Positions 35,002 through 44,769 of a DNA stretch of 64,000 nucleotides are shown here, one piece after another (position 1 is the stretch's first letter; each line of letters starts with the position of its first letter). The position numbers and the translations under genes were made by a program. This stretch comes from Devosia sp. ZB163 (lineage in GTDB: Bacteria > Pseudomonadota > Alphaproteobacteria > Rhizobiales > Devosiaceae). The DNA lies in contig NZ_JAQRMY010000004.1 in NCBI RefSeq assembly GCF_028613635.1, positions 1 through 64,000 of the forward strand, written 5' to 3'. The notes under the pieces are model-generated. The model saw only the letters and a list, made by a program, of their open reading frames with translations, was not told the origin of the DNA and made no database searches.

Positions 35002-35129
35002 CGTGGTCTCCCAGAGTGGCAATGGGGAGACGATGCCCTGCGTCGGATTGCGGGGGGATTGCGGCGCGATGAAATGGCGGAAAGGTTGGAAAGGTGACGG
35101 GCTCAGCCCTCATCCGGCGCTTCGCGCCA

Positions 35130-35152
35130 CCTTCTCCGACAAGCGGAGAAGG
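35130..35152. repeat. Rhizobial-type intergenic palindrome
   Basis: CCTTCTCCG and CGGAGAAGG form a 9-bp stem. The preceding CCCTCATCCGGCGCTTCGCGCC is the kind of sequence that recurs between genes in many Hyphomicrobiales. Confidence 0.55.
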
Positions 35153-35208
35153 AAGAGGTGGAGCCGCGTCGACGCGCGGCCCCTGCATCCCCGGGGCAGG
35201 CCCGGACC

Positions 35209-35637
35209 TTAAGACGCGATGTATTGCTTGAGGGCGAGGGCTTCCTGCTCGGTTTCCTCGATCTTGCGCTTCACCACGTCGCCGATGGAGACGATGCCGG
35301 TGAGCTTGCCGCCCTCCACGATGGGGATGTGGCGGATGCGGTTGAGGGTCATGGTTTCCATGAGATCCGACACCGTCGAGGCCGAAGTGCAGGTAATGAC
35401 CTTGGAGGTCATCGCGCTGCGCACGGGCGACGCGAGCAGGGCGACTGGATCCTTGTCGAGACGCCGCACGATGTCGCGCTCCGACAGGATGCCGACGACC
35501 TTGCCCTTGGCGTCCACGACGACCACGGCACCGATCTTTTTGGTGTTGAGGACGTGCACGGCTTCAGAGAGCGGCGCGCCAGCTTCCACGGTGAAGACCG
35601 TGTGACCCTTGGATTGAAGGATAGTCTCGACTTGCAT
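35209..35637 (-). CDS. Two-CBS-domain protein
   Basis: The 142-residue protein consists of two CBS modules (about 8-62 with GAVVVVDAKGKVVGILSERDIV, and about 75-130 with RIRHIPIVEGGKLTGIVSIGDVV). Stand-alone CBS pairs bind adenosine nucleotides and act as energy or redox sensors. The target is unknown. GAGGAGG precedes the ATG at 35637. It is a common single gene in alphaproteobacteria. Confidence 0.85.
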   Translation of the reverse strand: MQVETILQSKGHTVFTVEAGAPLSEAVHVLNTKKIGAVVVVDAKGKVVGILSERDIVRRLDKDPVALLASPVRSAMTSKVITCTSASTVSDLMETMTLNRIRHIPIVEGGKLTGIVSIGDVVKRKIEETEQEALALKQYIAS

Positions 35638-35732
35638 CGTTAGTCCTCCTCTCTCAGGGCACCATAGTGCCCCCAAAGGGGGGAGGGGACAAGTCGGTCA
35701 GTGGGCAGCCCGCTTCACCGTTTCGCCGGTTT

Positions 35733-35755
35733 CCTCCCCCGCCGCGCGGGGGAGG
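35733..35755. terminator. GC-rich hairpin downstream of the large exported protein gene
   Basis: CCTCCCCCGC and GCGGGGGAGG form a 10-bp stem with a 3-base loop, just beyond the 3' end of the minus-strand gene at 35774. It lacks a long T-run, so it may be a processed end or a repeat element. Confidence 0.45.
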
Positions 35756-35773
35756 ATCAGGTGCGGCCCTTGC

Positions 35774-37654
35774 TTACTGCGTGGTGGCCGGGGTCTTCAG
35801 GTCGCGCTTCTGGTCCTGCATCGAGGGGGGAGCCTCGACGAGGGGGAGGACGACCGGCTCGCCGCTGGCTTCGGCGACGACGTCGAGCTTGCCGGCGAGC
35901 GCTGCCGGGTTGGTCTCGGCTGCGGCGAGGTCGGCGAGGCCGATGCCGGCTTCGTCCTTGCTGGTGATCGTCACCTTGAGGTGCGAGGCACCCTGCAGGA
36001 ACGTGCCGAGCTGCTGGGCGGCGGTGAGCGCCTCGGTGGTGTTGCCGAGGAAGGCGAGGGTCATGCCCTGCGCCATGCCGGCGACGGCAGTGCGGAAGGC
36101 TTCCTCCGGCTGGCCGGCTTCCTTGGCGCCGGCAGCGAAGGCGATGGAGCCGATGCCCCGGTCCTCGACCTCGATGGTGAGCGCCTTGAGCGTCATCATC
36201 TGGGCGGCGATGAGGGCCTCGTCCGGGTTGTCGGCGAACAGCGCCTCGGTGGCGTTGCCGAAAGTGCCCGAGAAGTTGACCCGACCCAGCGCGCCCATGT
36301 CGATCAGCACGTCCTCGACCTCGATGGTCGAAGCCTCCTCGTTCCAGGCGAGCTTGGTGCCCAGCGAGATGTCGAGGGTGTAGATGCCACGGTCGAGCAG
36401 GTCCTGGACGGGCAGGTCCTTCATGTCGGCGGTGATCGGCAGGATGAAGTTCGCGAGGGTCAGCGCGACGTCGGCGGGGATGCCGTTGACGTAGTTGCCG
36501 AGGGTCGCGTCGAACGATCCGAGCGTGCCCTTGACGCGCGCGCCAGGCTTGTCCGGGTCGGGCACGTCGACATCGAGGTTGGCAAGGCTGAAGCCGTCCA
36601 TGGCGGGCACGAGCTTGCGCCAGTTGGCGGTGAAGAAGGCCTCGTCGAGGGTAGTGGCGGCTTCGACGGTCTCGATCGCGGTAGTGAAGTCCATCCGCTT
36701 CCAGGTGAAGTTGCCGAAGTTGACGTGGCCGTCGCCCTCGACCTCGATCTTGAGATCGTCGAGGGAGAAGTCTGGGTAGATGGCTGGCTCGAAGCCGCCG
36801 GCGGTAATGGTGCCCGCCGAGAAGGCGAGAGGCTTGCCGGCGTCGTCCTGGCCGGAGCAATCGATGCCCTCGAACGTCATCGGCGACGAGGAGAAGGCGG
36901 TGAGCAGGTCTGTGTAGAAGAGGACGATCTGCTTGATCTGCTCGGGCTCGATCGGTGTTCCGGCCTTCTCGGCAGCTTCCGCCTCGAGGATCAGGCCCTG
37001 GATGTCGCCCATGCTCTGCTTGAGCGGGCGGGCGCTGAAGCTTGCCACTTCGGCGCCGCCAATGTCGCAGTTGAAGACGCCGTCGACGGCAAAGGTGCCG
37101 CCCGAGAAGGTGAAGTCGGAATAGACCTCGCGCAGTTCAGTGTCGGTGCCGTCCGTCGGAACAAGGCCGTAGAAACCGAGCAGGCGGCCGAGATCGAAAT
37201 TGCTGGCGGACATTTCGCCGAACTTGGCGATGCCGGCCTCGCCGCCCTTGAACTCAGACGAGGCGACGGTGGCGGATGCGGCGACGCCGTCGACGACATC
37301 GGTGAGGACGAGATCGTGGTAGGTGATGACGGCGGGCTCGGCGCCTTCGACGTCGATCTTGTAGGAGACCGAGATCTCGGGGATCGTCACCGAAGCGGCG
37401 TTGAGCGTCGAGAGCGGCTGCAGGGCATCCGGGGTGCCCGTGAAGAGGCCGCGCACGGTGCCTTCGTTGAGGTTGCCATCGACGACTTCGATGGTCGGGA
37501 CGCTGAGGCCGTAGCCCGAAGCGTCGGTGGGCGCGATGTCGGTTACGGTGAGGGTTTCGGCGAGGGCGCCGCTGGCAGCCAGGCTCGCGAAGGCGGTGCC
37601 AAGCAGGAGTCCCCGCAGCGGGCGGCCGAGCGGGGCAAAATCGGATCGGGTCAT
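35774..37654 (-). CDS. Large exported protein of unknown function
   Basis: The 626-residue protein has an N-terminal signal (LLLGTAFASLAASGALA) and an acidic mature part with alternating beta-strands and helices and few Cys residues. The texture recalls AsmA-like or outer-membrane-lipid-associated proteins, with repeated units such as SFDATLGNYVNGIPADVALTLANF. I recognise no domain. It is monocistronic. Confidence 0.75.
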   Translation of the reverse strand: MTRSDFAPLGRPLRGLLLGTAFASLAASGALAETLTVTDIAPTDASGYGLSVPTIEVVDGNLNEGTVRGLFTGTPDALQPLSTLNAASVTIPEISVSYKIDVEGAEPAVITYHDLVLTDVVDGVAASATVASSEFKGGEAGIAKFGEMSASNFDLGRLLGFYGLVPTDGTDTELREVYSDFTFSGGTFAVDGVFNCDIGGAEVASFSARPLKQSMGDIQGLILEAEAAEKAGTPIEPEQIKQIVLFYTDLLTAFSSSPMTFEGIDCSGQDDAGKPLAFSAGTITAGGFEPAIYPDFSLDDLKIEVEGDGHVNFGNFTWKRMDFTTAIETVEAATTLDEAFFTANWRKLVPAMDGFSLANLDVDVPDPDKPGARVKGTLGSFDATLGNYVNGIPADVALTLANFILPITADMKDLPVQDLLDRGIYTLDISLGTKLAWNEEASTIEVEDVLIDMGALGRVNFSGTFGNATEALFADNPDEALIAAQMMTLKALTIEVEDRGIGSIAFAAGAKEAGQPEEAFRTAVAGMAQGMTLAFLGNTTEALTAAQQLGTFLQGASHLKVTITSKDEAGIGLADLAAAETNPAALAGKLDVVAEASGEPVVLPLVEAPPSMQDQKRDLKTPATTQ

Positions 37655-37811
37655 TGTTTCCTCAGTCGCTGGTGTCTGACGCCGCCGGCGCGCCTCTCAG
37701 GGGGCGAACTCTTGCGGGCGCATCACTGGCCAAAGTGAGCGCTACCTGCCTTTTACGGCATTGCAACTAACGGGAAGATGAACGGATCGAGGAAACGTTA
37801 CCGCCAGTTAA

Positions 37812-38162
37812 TCAGCCCTCACCGTGGCCCGGCTTCCAGGCGGACAGCGGGTTGGCCTGCCGCGGCTTGGCCGGACGCAGTCCTTCGCGGAGGATCGAGC
37901 GGACGACCTCGACGATGATGGCGAACAGCAGCGCGGTGAGCGGCACGAGTAACAGGATGACGCCGGTATCGAACTCGCGGCTGCCGATGATGGCGTGCGC
38001 GGGGAACACCCCCAGCAGCAACGCTATGCCGCCGGCGACGAAGGTGAGCGAGAACGAGATGGCCGCGGCCGTGGTCAGCGGGTTGCCGAGGCGAAGCTTG
38101 GGGAGCCGGAACTGCGGCTTTTTCGGCGTCGGAAGCTTGGTGGGGGACATCGGCTCGCTCAC
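37812..38162 (-). CDS. Small inner-membrane protein of unknown function
   Basis: The 116-residue protein has a basic, Pro/Lys-rich N-terminus and two membrane helices (about 30-54 and 68-90: AISFSLTFVAGGIALLLGVF and ILLLVPLTALLFAIIVEVV). The C-terminus is basic. No family is recognised. Confidence 0.65.
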   Translation of the reverse strand: MSEPMSPTKLPTPKKPQFRLPKLRLGNPLTTAAAISFSLTFVAGGIALLLGVFPAHAIIGSREFDTGVILLLVPLTALLFAIIVEVVRSILREGLRPAKPRQANPLSAWKPGHGEG

Positions 38163-38296
38163 TCAATTCAGACGATCACAACGCAGTGAGGTGACCGCGG
38201 GAATGCGCGGATGTTTCGTTGCTACGGCGGTGAAGGGCGGACGTTTTTGAGGCATTCCTGTGACGGGGCGCCCCGTCCGCCGACAGGGAGGTGGAG

Positions 38297-40019
<1,723 letters not shown>

Positions 40020-40020
<1 letters not shown>

Positions 40021-40979
40021 TGGTCCACCCCGTAACCGAGCCGGTCGCGAGCGGCTGGCTCGAGGTCGGGGATGGCAACGCACTCTGGTGGCAAGAGGCG
40101 GGCAACCCGAACGGGGTGCCGGCGCTGATCCTCCATGGCGGGCCGGGTTCGGGGTCTTCGGCCTCGATGCGGCGGTTCTTCGATCCCCGGTGCTATCGGA
40201 TCATTGGCTTCGACCAGCGCGGTTGCGGCAAGAGCACGCCACATGCATCGGGCGAGGGCGTTGATTTCTCGGTGATCACCACGGCGCATCTGGTCGCCGA
40301 TATCGAGCGGCTGCGTGCACATTTCGGCGTCGACAGGTGGGTGATCTATGGCGGGTCGTGGGGGACGACGCTGGGGCTTGCCTATGCCGAGGAGCACCCC
40401 GAGCACGTTGCGGCGATGGTGTTCGGAGGGGTGACGACGACGCGGCGGCGGGAGATCGACTGGCTCTATCGCGGCATGGCGCCGCTCTACCCGGCGGAGT
40501 GGGAGCGGTTCGTCGCGGGCGCGCCGGTCGGGACGCCGGAGGACGAGCTGATCGCGGCGTACAACAAGCTGCTGTTCGATGCCGATCCGGCGGTGCGAGA
40601 CAAGGCGGCGCGGGACTTTCACGACTGGGACAATGCGGCGGCTTCGGTAAATGCGCAGGTCGGGCGACCGTCCGATGGTGTGGATCCGGCGCGGCTGCTG
40701 GCGCGTGGCCGGATCGTTACGCACTTCTTCCAGCATGGGGCGTGGATGGAGGAGGGCCAGTTGTTCGCCAATGCCCATCGGCTGCGCGGGATACCGGGCG
40801 TGCTGGTACAGGGGCGGCTCGATCTGCAGGGGCCGCTGGTGACGGCGTGGGAGCTGGCACGGGCCTGGCCGGGGGCCGAGCTGGTGGTGATCGACGGAGC
40901 AGGGCACTCGGCGGGAGATGCCGGGATGGCTGAGGCGATCACGGCGGCGCTGGATGGGTTTGCTGGGGTTACCGTTTAA
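40020..40979 (+). CDS. pip: Proline iminopeptidase (S33 alpha/beta hydrolase)
   Basis: The 319-residue protein removes N-terminal proline from peptides. The oxyanion motif HGGPGSG lies at 39-45, FDQRGCGKS at 64-72, the nucleophile Ser113 in GGSWGTT, an Asp in GRLD (about 267) and a His in GAGHS (about 296). Its ATG overlaps the aminotransferase stop, so the two are co-translated. A terminator follows. Confidence 0.85.
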
Positions 40980-40995
40980 CGGGGCGCACGCGAAC

Positions 40996-41023
40996 CGCGG
41001 CGGCCGGTTGGCCGCCGCGTTTT
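40996..41023 (+). terminator. Intrinsic terminator after pip
   Basis: GCGGCGGCC (40997-41005) pairs with GGCCGCCGC (41010-41018), with TTTT shortly after. It probably also serves the convergent cupin gene ending at 41026. Confidence 0.7.
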
Positions 41024-41025
41024 CG

Positions 41026-41400
41026 CTAGATGCTCCAAGCCGGCTGGAACGACGGCTTGCCCGCTACCACGGCGTGGCTGCCGGCCGGGAGCACGGTGAC
41101 TGCTTCGAACGGTTCGTCTCCCAAGGAGCCCAGCCGGAAGCTGGTGAAGGCTGGAACGGCGAACGCGTCGCCGGGCGCGAGTTCGTAGCGGTGGGCGCCG
41201 ACCTGGACCACGCCCTTGCCGTTGACGGCGACGATGATCTCCTCGCGCGTCATGTGATGTTCGAGGCCGAGCGAGTTTGGCTCGACGCGGGTCCGCCATA
41301 TGGCATTCTCCACCGAGCCGCGGCTCGGGGCTGCGACGTTGACGAACGAGACACCGGGTATCTCGAAACTGGGCGGATTGGCATTGTTGATGAGCGGCAT
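41026..41400 (-). CDS. Cupin-domain protein
   Basis: The 124-residue protein has a single cupin fold: LEHHMTREEIIVAVNGKGVVQVG holds the first metal motif with His and Glu residues, followed by LAPGDAFAVPAFTSF. The start at MPLINN has AAGGAG upstream. It is divergent from a MarR gene with two operator palindromes, so it is probably a target of that regulator. Confidence 0.75.
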   Translation of the reverse strand: MPLINNANPPSFEIPGVSFVNVAAPSRGSVENAIWRTRVEPNSLGLEHHMTREEIIVAVNGKGVVQVGAHRYELAPGDAFAVPAFTSFRLGSLGDEPFEAVTVLPAGSHAVVAGKPSFQPAWSI

Positions 41401-41448
41401 GGTCGTGCTCCTTGCGTTATCTTGCATGGGTGGTCGTGAAGACGTATC

Positions 41449-41463
41449 GTCAAGCAACTTGAC
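41449..41463. promoter_or_regulatory. MarR operator palindrome, site 1
   Basis: GTCAAGCAACTTGAC is an inverted repeat GTCAAG-N3-CTTGAC between the divergent cupin and marR genes. An identical copy begins 35 bases further on. Confidence 0.75.
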
Positions 41464-41480
41464 TACATGGAGCGCATGAG

Positions 41481-41924
41481 TTGGTCAAGCAACTTGACGA
41501 TAAACTTCCGCCGCTGATCGACCATGTCGGATGGCGGCTATGGCGCCTGGCGCGGCAATGGAAGGCCGAGTTCGACGCAGGCATGGCGGCGCGCGGGCAT
41601 GGCTGGATGGCCGAGGCGCGCGGCGCTGTGGTGGGGCATCTGCGTCCGGGCGGCCTTTCACAATCCGCACTCACCGCTGCGATGGGGATCAGCAAGCAGG
41701 CCGTTCAGCAACTGGTGGATGAACTGGTCGCCGAGCAGATCGTCGAGCGCGTACCGGACCCTGACGACAAGCGCGGGAAGATCGTCCGGTTGCTGCCCAA
41801 GGGGATCAAGGCGATCGCTGATGGCAACGAGGTCAAGCGAGAGATCGAGGCCCGCTATGCGGAACGCATCGGGGCCGAACGGCTGGCGAGTTTGAACGCC
41901 GCGCTTGATGATCTCGCGGGGTAG
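41481..41924 (+). CDS. MarR-family regulator
   Basis: The 147-residue protein has a winged helix at about 45-105 (LSQSALTAAMGISKQAVQQLVDEL, then RVPDPDDKRGKIVRL with the wing) and flanking dimer helices. The only in-frame start is TTG at 41481, with GGAG upstream. Codons 2-6 form the second operator palindrome, which implies autoregulation by blocking initiation or early elongation. The ligand is unknown. Confidence 0.8.
   Translation: MVKQLDDKLPPLIDHVGWRLWRLARQWKAEFDAGMAARGHGWMAEARGAVVGHLRPGGLSQSALTAAMGISKQAVQQLVDELVAEQIVERVPDPDDKRGKIVRLLPKGIKAIADGNEVKREIEARYAERIGAERLASLNAALDDLAG
41484..41498. promoter_or_regulatory. MarR operator palindrome, site 2, inside the coding start
   Basis: Second perfect copy of GTCAAGCAACTTGAC, encoding residues 2-6 of MarR. 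The 35-bp separation from site 1 allows two dimers to bind. Confidence 0.7.
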
Positions 41925-41988
41925 GGGTGAGGGCGGCTCACTGGACTGCCGTATGGCGTTGCCCAGCACTCGCGCGGAGCTCGTTACG

Positions 41989-42546
41989 TCATGCCCGCCA
42001 GATGATTTCCGGCATCCCGCGCGGGTTCGCGCCTGGAACTTTTGATGGATAGCCCAGCGTGAATGCGGCATGCGGCGTGTAGCCGGCCGGGACGCCGAGG
42101 CTGGCGCTGGTGGCCGGGTCGCGCAACCACTGCATCGGCGAGCCGACCCAGCATGTGCCGAGGGCGCGCGCGTGCGCCGATAGCATGAGGTTCTGGCCGG
42201 CGCGGCTGCAGTCCTGGATCGCCTGCCCGTAGCCGTCATCGAAGCCGCACACGATGACGACGGCCGGCGCGTTGAAGAAAACGAGAAAACCCGGCTTCTC
42301 GACCCAGTCGGAGGCGGTGCCGGGTCTGCGGTGCTGCCTGGCGAAAGCGAGTGCCGCAGCCCCATATTCGGCGATGCGTTCGAGGCCCTCGATGACGATG
42401 AAAACGAATGGTGCCTCGCCGCTCACTGGCGGGGTCGGCGCTTGCGCGGCGTCGCGCAGTATCGCCTCGATAAGCGGTCGCGGGACCCGGCGGGGCTCAT
42501 AGTCCCTTATCGAACGGCGACCATAGATGGCTGCGATCGTATCCAT
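41989..42546 (-). CDS. Nitroreductase-family protein
   Basis: The 185-residue protein begins with the FMN-binding motif of the family (IYGRRSIRDYEPRRV), has an AQAPTPPVSGEAPFVFIV segment, and ends with FTLGYPSKVPGANPRGMPEII. It would reduce nitro or enone compounds with NAD(P)H. The substrate is unknown. Confidence 0.8.
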   Translation of the reverse strand: MDTIAAIYGRRSIRDYEPRRVPRPLIEAILRDAAQAPTPPVSGEAPFVFIVIEGLERIAEYGAAALAFARQHRRPGTASDWVEKPGFLVFFNAPAVVIVCGFDDGYGQAIQDCSRAGQNLMLSAHARALGTCWVGSPMQWLRDPATSASLGVPAGYTPHAAFTLGYPSKVPGANPRGMPEIIWRA

Positions 42547-42662
42547 GGGGAAGCCGCCCTGCGCGATGTTGCCCTCTCTTCATGATACCGGCGCAAGGCC
42601 CTGGGGTCACGCGCGGCCACTTTGTCGTGGAAACCGCCAAGGACTACCTACACGTTCGGCGC

Positions 42663-43760
42663 CTACAGATAGTCCATCAAGCTCATCGAGCGTCCTTCGT
42701 CGCCGCTACTGCTGCCGAAGGCGGAGGAGCCGGTGACCTGGCCGAGGATGGAGCCGAGCTTGCTGGCCGTCTGATAGTTGGCGACGGCGGCGTTGTAGAG
42801 GTTTTCGGACCAGCCGGCGGCGGCGCGCTCCTCGCTGCTCATGGCGCCGTAGAGCGAGATGACGTTCTGGGCAAAGCCGGCGGGGTTGCCGTTGCCGGCG
42901 GACTTGAGGCTCTGCAGCAGCGCGGCGCCCGAGCGGGAGCGCATTTCCTGCGAAGCGGCTCGGACCTCGGTCGGCGAGAATTTGTCCGCCGAGTTGAGCG
43001 CCACCGAGGCGAGGGAGCGGCTGTCGAACTCGGAATAGTCGGGCTTGCTGCTGCCGGTCGCCTTGTACTGGGCGTCGAGCGTGGTGCGGGCGTCGGCGGC
43101 GACGTTGGCGATGTCGCGCGGCTTGCCGGTTTCGCCTGTGGCGAGACGCTCCATGTAGGCGTTGATCGGATCGTTGGGCACGGCGCCAGGGAGGGTCGAG
43201 GGCTTGGCCTCGATCTGCTTCAGCATCTCCTCGAGCGCGGCGCGCTGGTCGACATAAGCGGCGGAGGCCTTCTCCTCAGGGCCCATGGCGTCGAAATAGG
43301 CGAGGGCGGCGACGTAGAGGCCTTTGACACTGCCGGTGACGCGGCCGACGGCGGTGGGGCCGGCGAGCGCCTGGTCGAAGCGGTTCTGCAGCTCGATGGC
43401 GGCGGCCTTCTGCTCATCGGCGGTGAACAGCTGGTTGGAGTTGGTGCTCATCGCATAGAGCTCGCGCCGATCGACCTTGCTGAGGTCGAGAGCGAGCTTG
43501 CCGTCCTTCAGCGGGCTCGTGAGCTTTGCGTCGGAAAGCAGCTTGTCGAGGGTAGCGCGCGCCTCGGTGGTGACGGTGGCGAAGCTCTTCTCGGCCAGCG
43601 CGGCCTTGGCGGCATCGGAGAGCGTCACGCTGGTGGCGGAACTGCCGGAACTACCCGACGTCGAAGCGGCGGTGCCGGCGGTGGCCTGCTGCGACTTCTG
43701 CGCGCTCGCGAGGATCTGCGCATAGCTCATGGACTGGCTGACGGTACCGACGCTGGTCAT
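42663..43760 (-). CDS. Hypothetical Ala/Ser-rich protein
   Basis: The 365-residue protein lacks a signal peptide, opens with a Ser/Ala/Thr/Gly-rich tract (about 15-40) and is then mainly helical (AKAALAEKSFATVTTEARATLDKLL). It recalls secreted or flagellum-associated proteins, but no domain is certain. The start at MTSVGT was preferred to an upstream ATG. Confidence 0.65.
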   Translation of the reverse strand: MTSVGTVSQSMSYAQILASAQKSQQATAGTAASTSGSSGSSATSVTLSDAAKAALAEKSFATVTTEARATLDKLLSDAKLTSPLKDGKLALDLSKVDRRELYAMSTNSNQLFTADEQKAAAIELQNRFDQALAGPTAVGRVTGSVKGLYVAALAYFDAMGPEEKASAAYVDQRAALEEMLKQIEAKPSTLPGAVPNDPINAYMERLATGETGKPRDIANVAADARTTLDAQYKATGSSKPDYSEFDSRSLASVALNSADKFSPTEVRAASQEMRSRSGAALLQSLKSAGNGNPAGFAQNVISLYGAMSSEERAAAGWSENLYNAAVANYQTASKLGSILGQVTGSSAFGSSSGDEGRSMSLMDYL

Positions 43761-43884
43761 GGAAGCCTCCGACGTTCGACGGAACCCCATGCAGATCGCG
43801 TGCCAGCCCGCAAAGCCCGGATTTCCGGGCGCCGTGCTGGCTCGGAACGGTCAGGCCGGCAGGAAATGCCGGGCACATGTTGCA

Positions 43885-43926
43885 GAAAAAGAAAAAGGGC
43901 TCCGCTCGAGGGGATGAGCGGAGCCC
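43885..43926 (-). terminator. Terminator of small RNA 3
   Basis: Perfect 11-bp stem, loop of 8 bases, and TTTTTCTTTTTC on the minus strand. Confidence 0.85.
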
Positions 43927-43970
43927 CGGAGGCCGGCTCGCCGAAGCGGGCGACCAAGGAGAAGCGGCCT

Positions 43971-43979
43971 GGGAGGAGG
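43971..43979 (-). ncRNA. CCUCCUCCC loop motif of small RNA 3
   Basis: The nine-base motif lies in the hairpin loop and is complementary to GGGAGGAGG-type ribosome binding sites. Confidence 0.75.
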
Positions 43980-44002
43980 TAGGCCGCGATCTCTTGAAAC
44001 TG

Positions 44003-44031
44003 ACTATCGCGGTGAAGGCCGCTGCGGACAA
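44003..44031 (-). promoter_or_regulatory. Putative promoter of small RNA 3
   Basis: TTGTCC and GATAGT, spaced 17 bases on the minus strand. Both boxes match the sigma-70 consensus only in part. Confidence 0.45.
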
Positions 44032-44109
44032 ACGCTTAGTCGGAACGGCTGCCATGCGTCAGGCGCGGGCGCATCGCCAGCGCGCTCGGATGGTCTAGTC
44101 GTCGGAAGC

Positions 44110-44141
44110 AAAAAAAGAGGCTCCATCCGAAGATGGAGCCT
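44110..44141 (-). terminator. Terminator of small RNA 2
   Basis: A 10-bp stem with a 4-base loop and T7 on the minus strand. Confidence 0.9.
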
Positions 44142-44188
44142 GATGAAAAGGACCGAAGTCCAAATCGAAAGTGGTGGCAAATGGACGA

Positions 44189-44287
44189 GGGAGGAGGATA
44201 CGCCATTTGCCAGTGGTTCTAGGTCGAGGGAGGAGGATACGACTTCGAACCGGGTGTCGCAGAGCAGGACCGTGGGAGGAGGATACG
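44189..44287 (-). repeat. Triple repeat of the 14-base anti-Shine-Dalgarno motif
   Basis: CGTATCCTCCTCCC occurs at 44287-44274, 44241-44228 and 44202-44189. The spacing is 46 and 39 bases, with unrelated stems around each, so only the loop is conserved. Confidence 0.85.
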
Positions 44288-44310
44288 GTGCGGCTCACAT
44301 CGACACTCAC

Positions 44311-44339
44311 AATATGCACTTTGACCGTTTGGTCAGCAA
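44311..44339 (-). promoter_or_regulatory. Putative promoter of small RNA 2
   Basis: TTGCTG (44339-44334) and CATATT (44316-44311) with a 17-base spacer on the minus strand. The spacer contains the inverted repeat TGACC/GGTCA, a possible regulator site. Confidence 0.45.
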
Positions 44340-44441
44340 TGCGCATTGCTACATGCCAGCTATGCAGTTTCCGCAGGGAAAGGACAGCTGTGCTGACATG
44401 ACGTAAACGTCACATTGCAGCACCGGTTTCATTTCGGGGGC

Positions 44442-44480
44442 AGAAAAGAATAAGGCCCCGCTCGAGGGGAGAGCGGGGCC
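44442..44480 (-). terminator. Terminator of small RNA 1
   Basis: A 10-bp GC-rich stem, 7-base loop, and a T-rich run on the minus strand. Confidence 0.8.
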
Positions 44481-44561
44481 GAGTTTGCAGACATTGCTGA
44501 CTGCAAGGAGGAACAACAACGAGCGCGAGGAGGAGGAGGGAGAAGCGCTCAGCTGCTGTCG
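44442..44561 (-). ncRNA. Small RNA 1 with a pyrimidine-rich CCUCCU loop
   Basis: Minus-strand TTGATA (44596-44591) and TATATC (44573-44568) spaced 17 bases predict a start near 44561. The first hairpin GAGCGC/GCGCTC (44521-44526 and 44545-44550) has a loop with TCTCCCTCCTCCTCC, a variant of the motif. The terminator GGCCCCGCTC/GAGCGGGGCC (44454-44480) is followed by TTATTCTTTTCT. This fits the same small-RNA class as the two units to its left. Confidence 0.7.
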
Positions 44562-44567
44562 GGGCGG

Positions 44568-44596
44568 GATATAGGTTCGTGATCCTGACCTATCAA
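44568..44596 (-). promoter_or_regulatory. Putative promoter of small RNA 1
   Basis: TTGATA and TATATC, 17-base spacer. The CCTATAT context also resembles -10 elements of alphaproteobacterial heat-shock sigma factors, which control CcsR RNAs in Rhodobacter. Confidence 0.55.
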
Positions 44597-44769
44597 CCCG
44601 GAATGATGAATGCGTGTTATGCAAAAAACGCATGGTTGCTAAGTCGATGGGTTTGCTCGTGTATTCCCTAAATCCGGTGTGCCACGCTGTCGCACGGTTG
44701 TTCATGTTTGTGGCCTAAGGCCCTGATGTGACAGTTTTTTGTCAGTGCCATGGGCGAATCCGGCAGGGC

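Larger units (their letters stand above)
43885..43996 (-). ncRNA. Small RNA 3 with a CCUCCUCCC loop
   Basis: On the minus strand a promoter-like TTGTCC (44031-44026) and GATAGT (44008-44003), with a 17-base spacer, gives a start near 43996. The first hairpin has the 7-bp stem GCGGCCT/AGGCCGC (43964-43970 and 43981-43987) and exposes ACCTCCTCCC in its loop. An intrinsic terminator follows: GGGCTCCGCTC/GAGCGGAGCCC (43897-43926), then a T-rich run. The architecture matches the CcsR/cuckoo class, which binds Shine-Dalgarno-like targets. Confidence 0.7.
44110..44304 (-). ncRNA. Small RNA 2 with three CCUCCUCCC loops
   Basis: Three copies of CGTATCCTCCTCCC lie on the minus strand (44274-44287, 44228-44241, 44189-44202). 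Each sits between inverted repeats: CCGT/ACGG, GTCG/CGAC inside GGTTC/GAACC, and AAATGG/CCATTT. Each therefore forms a hairpin with the motif in the loop. The terminator is AGGCTCCATC/GATGGAGCCT (44118-44141) followed by seven T residues. It could be processed into separate units, as known for CcsR transcripts. Confidence 0.75.

Noticed and set aside
44189-44287. Possible small CRISPR array from the three repeated 14-mers
   Set aside because: The repeats are too short, spacing is uneven (46 and 39 bases), and each forms its own stem with flanking bases. No cas genes are near.
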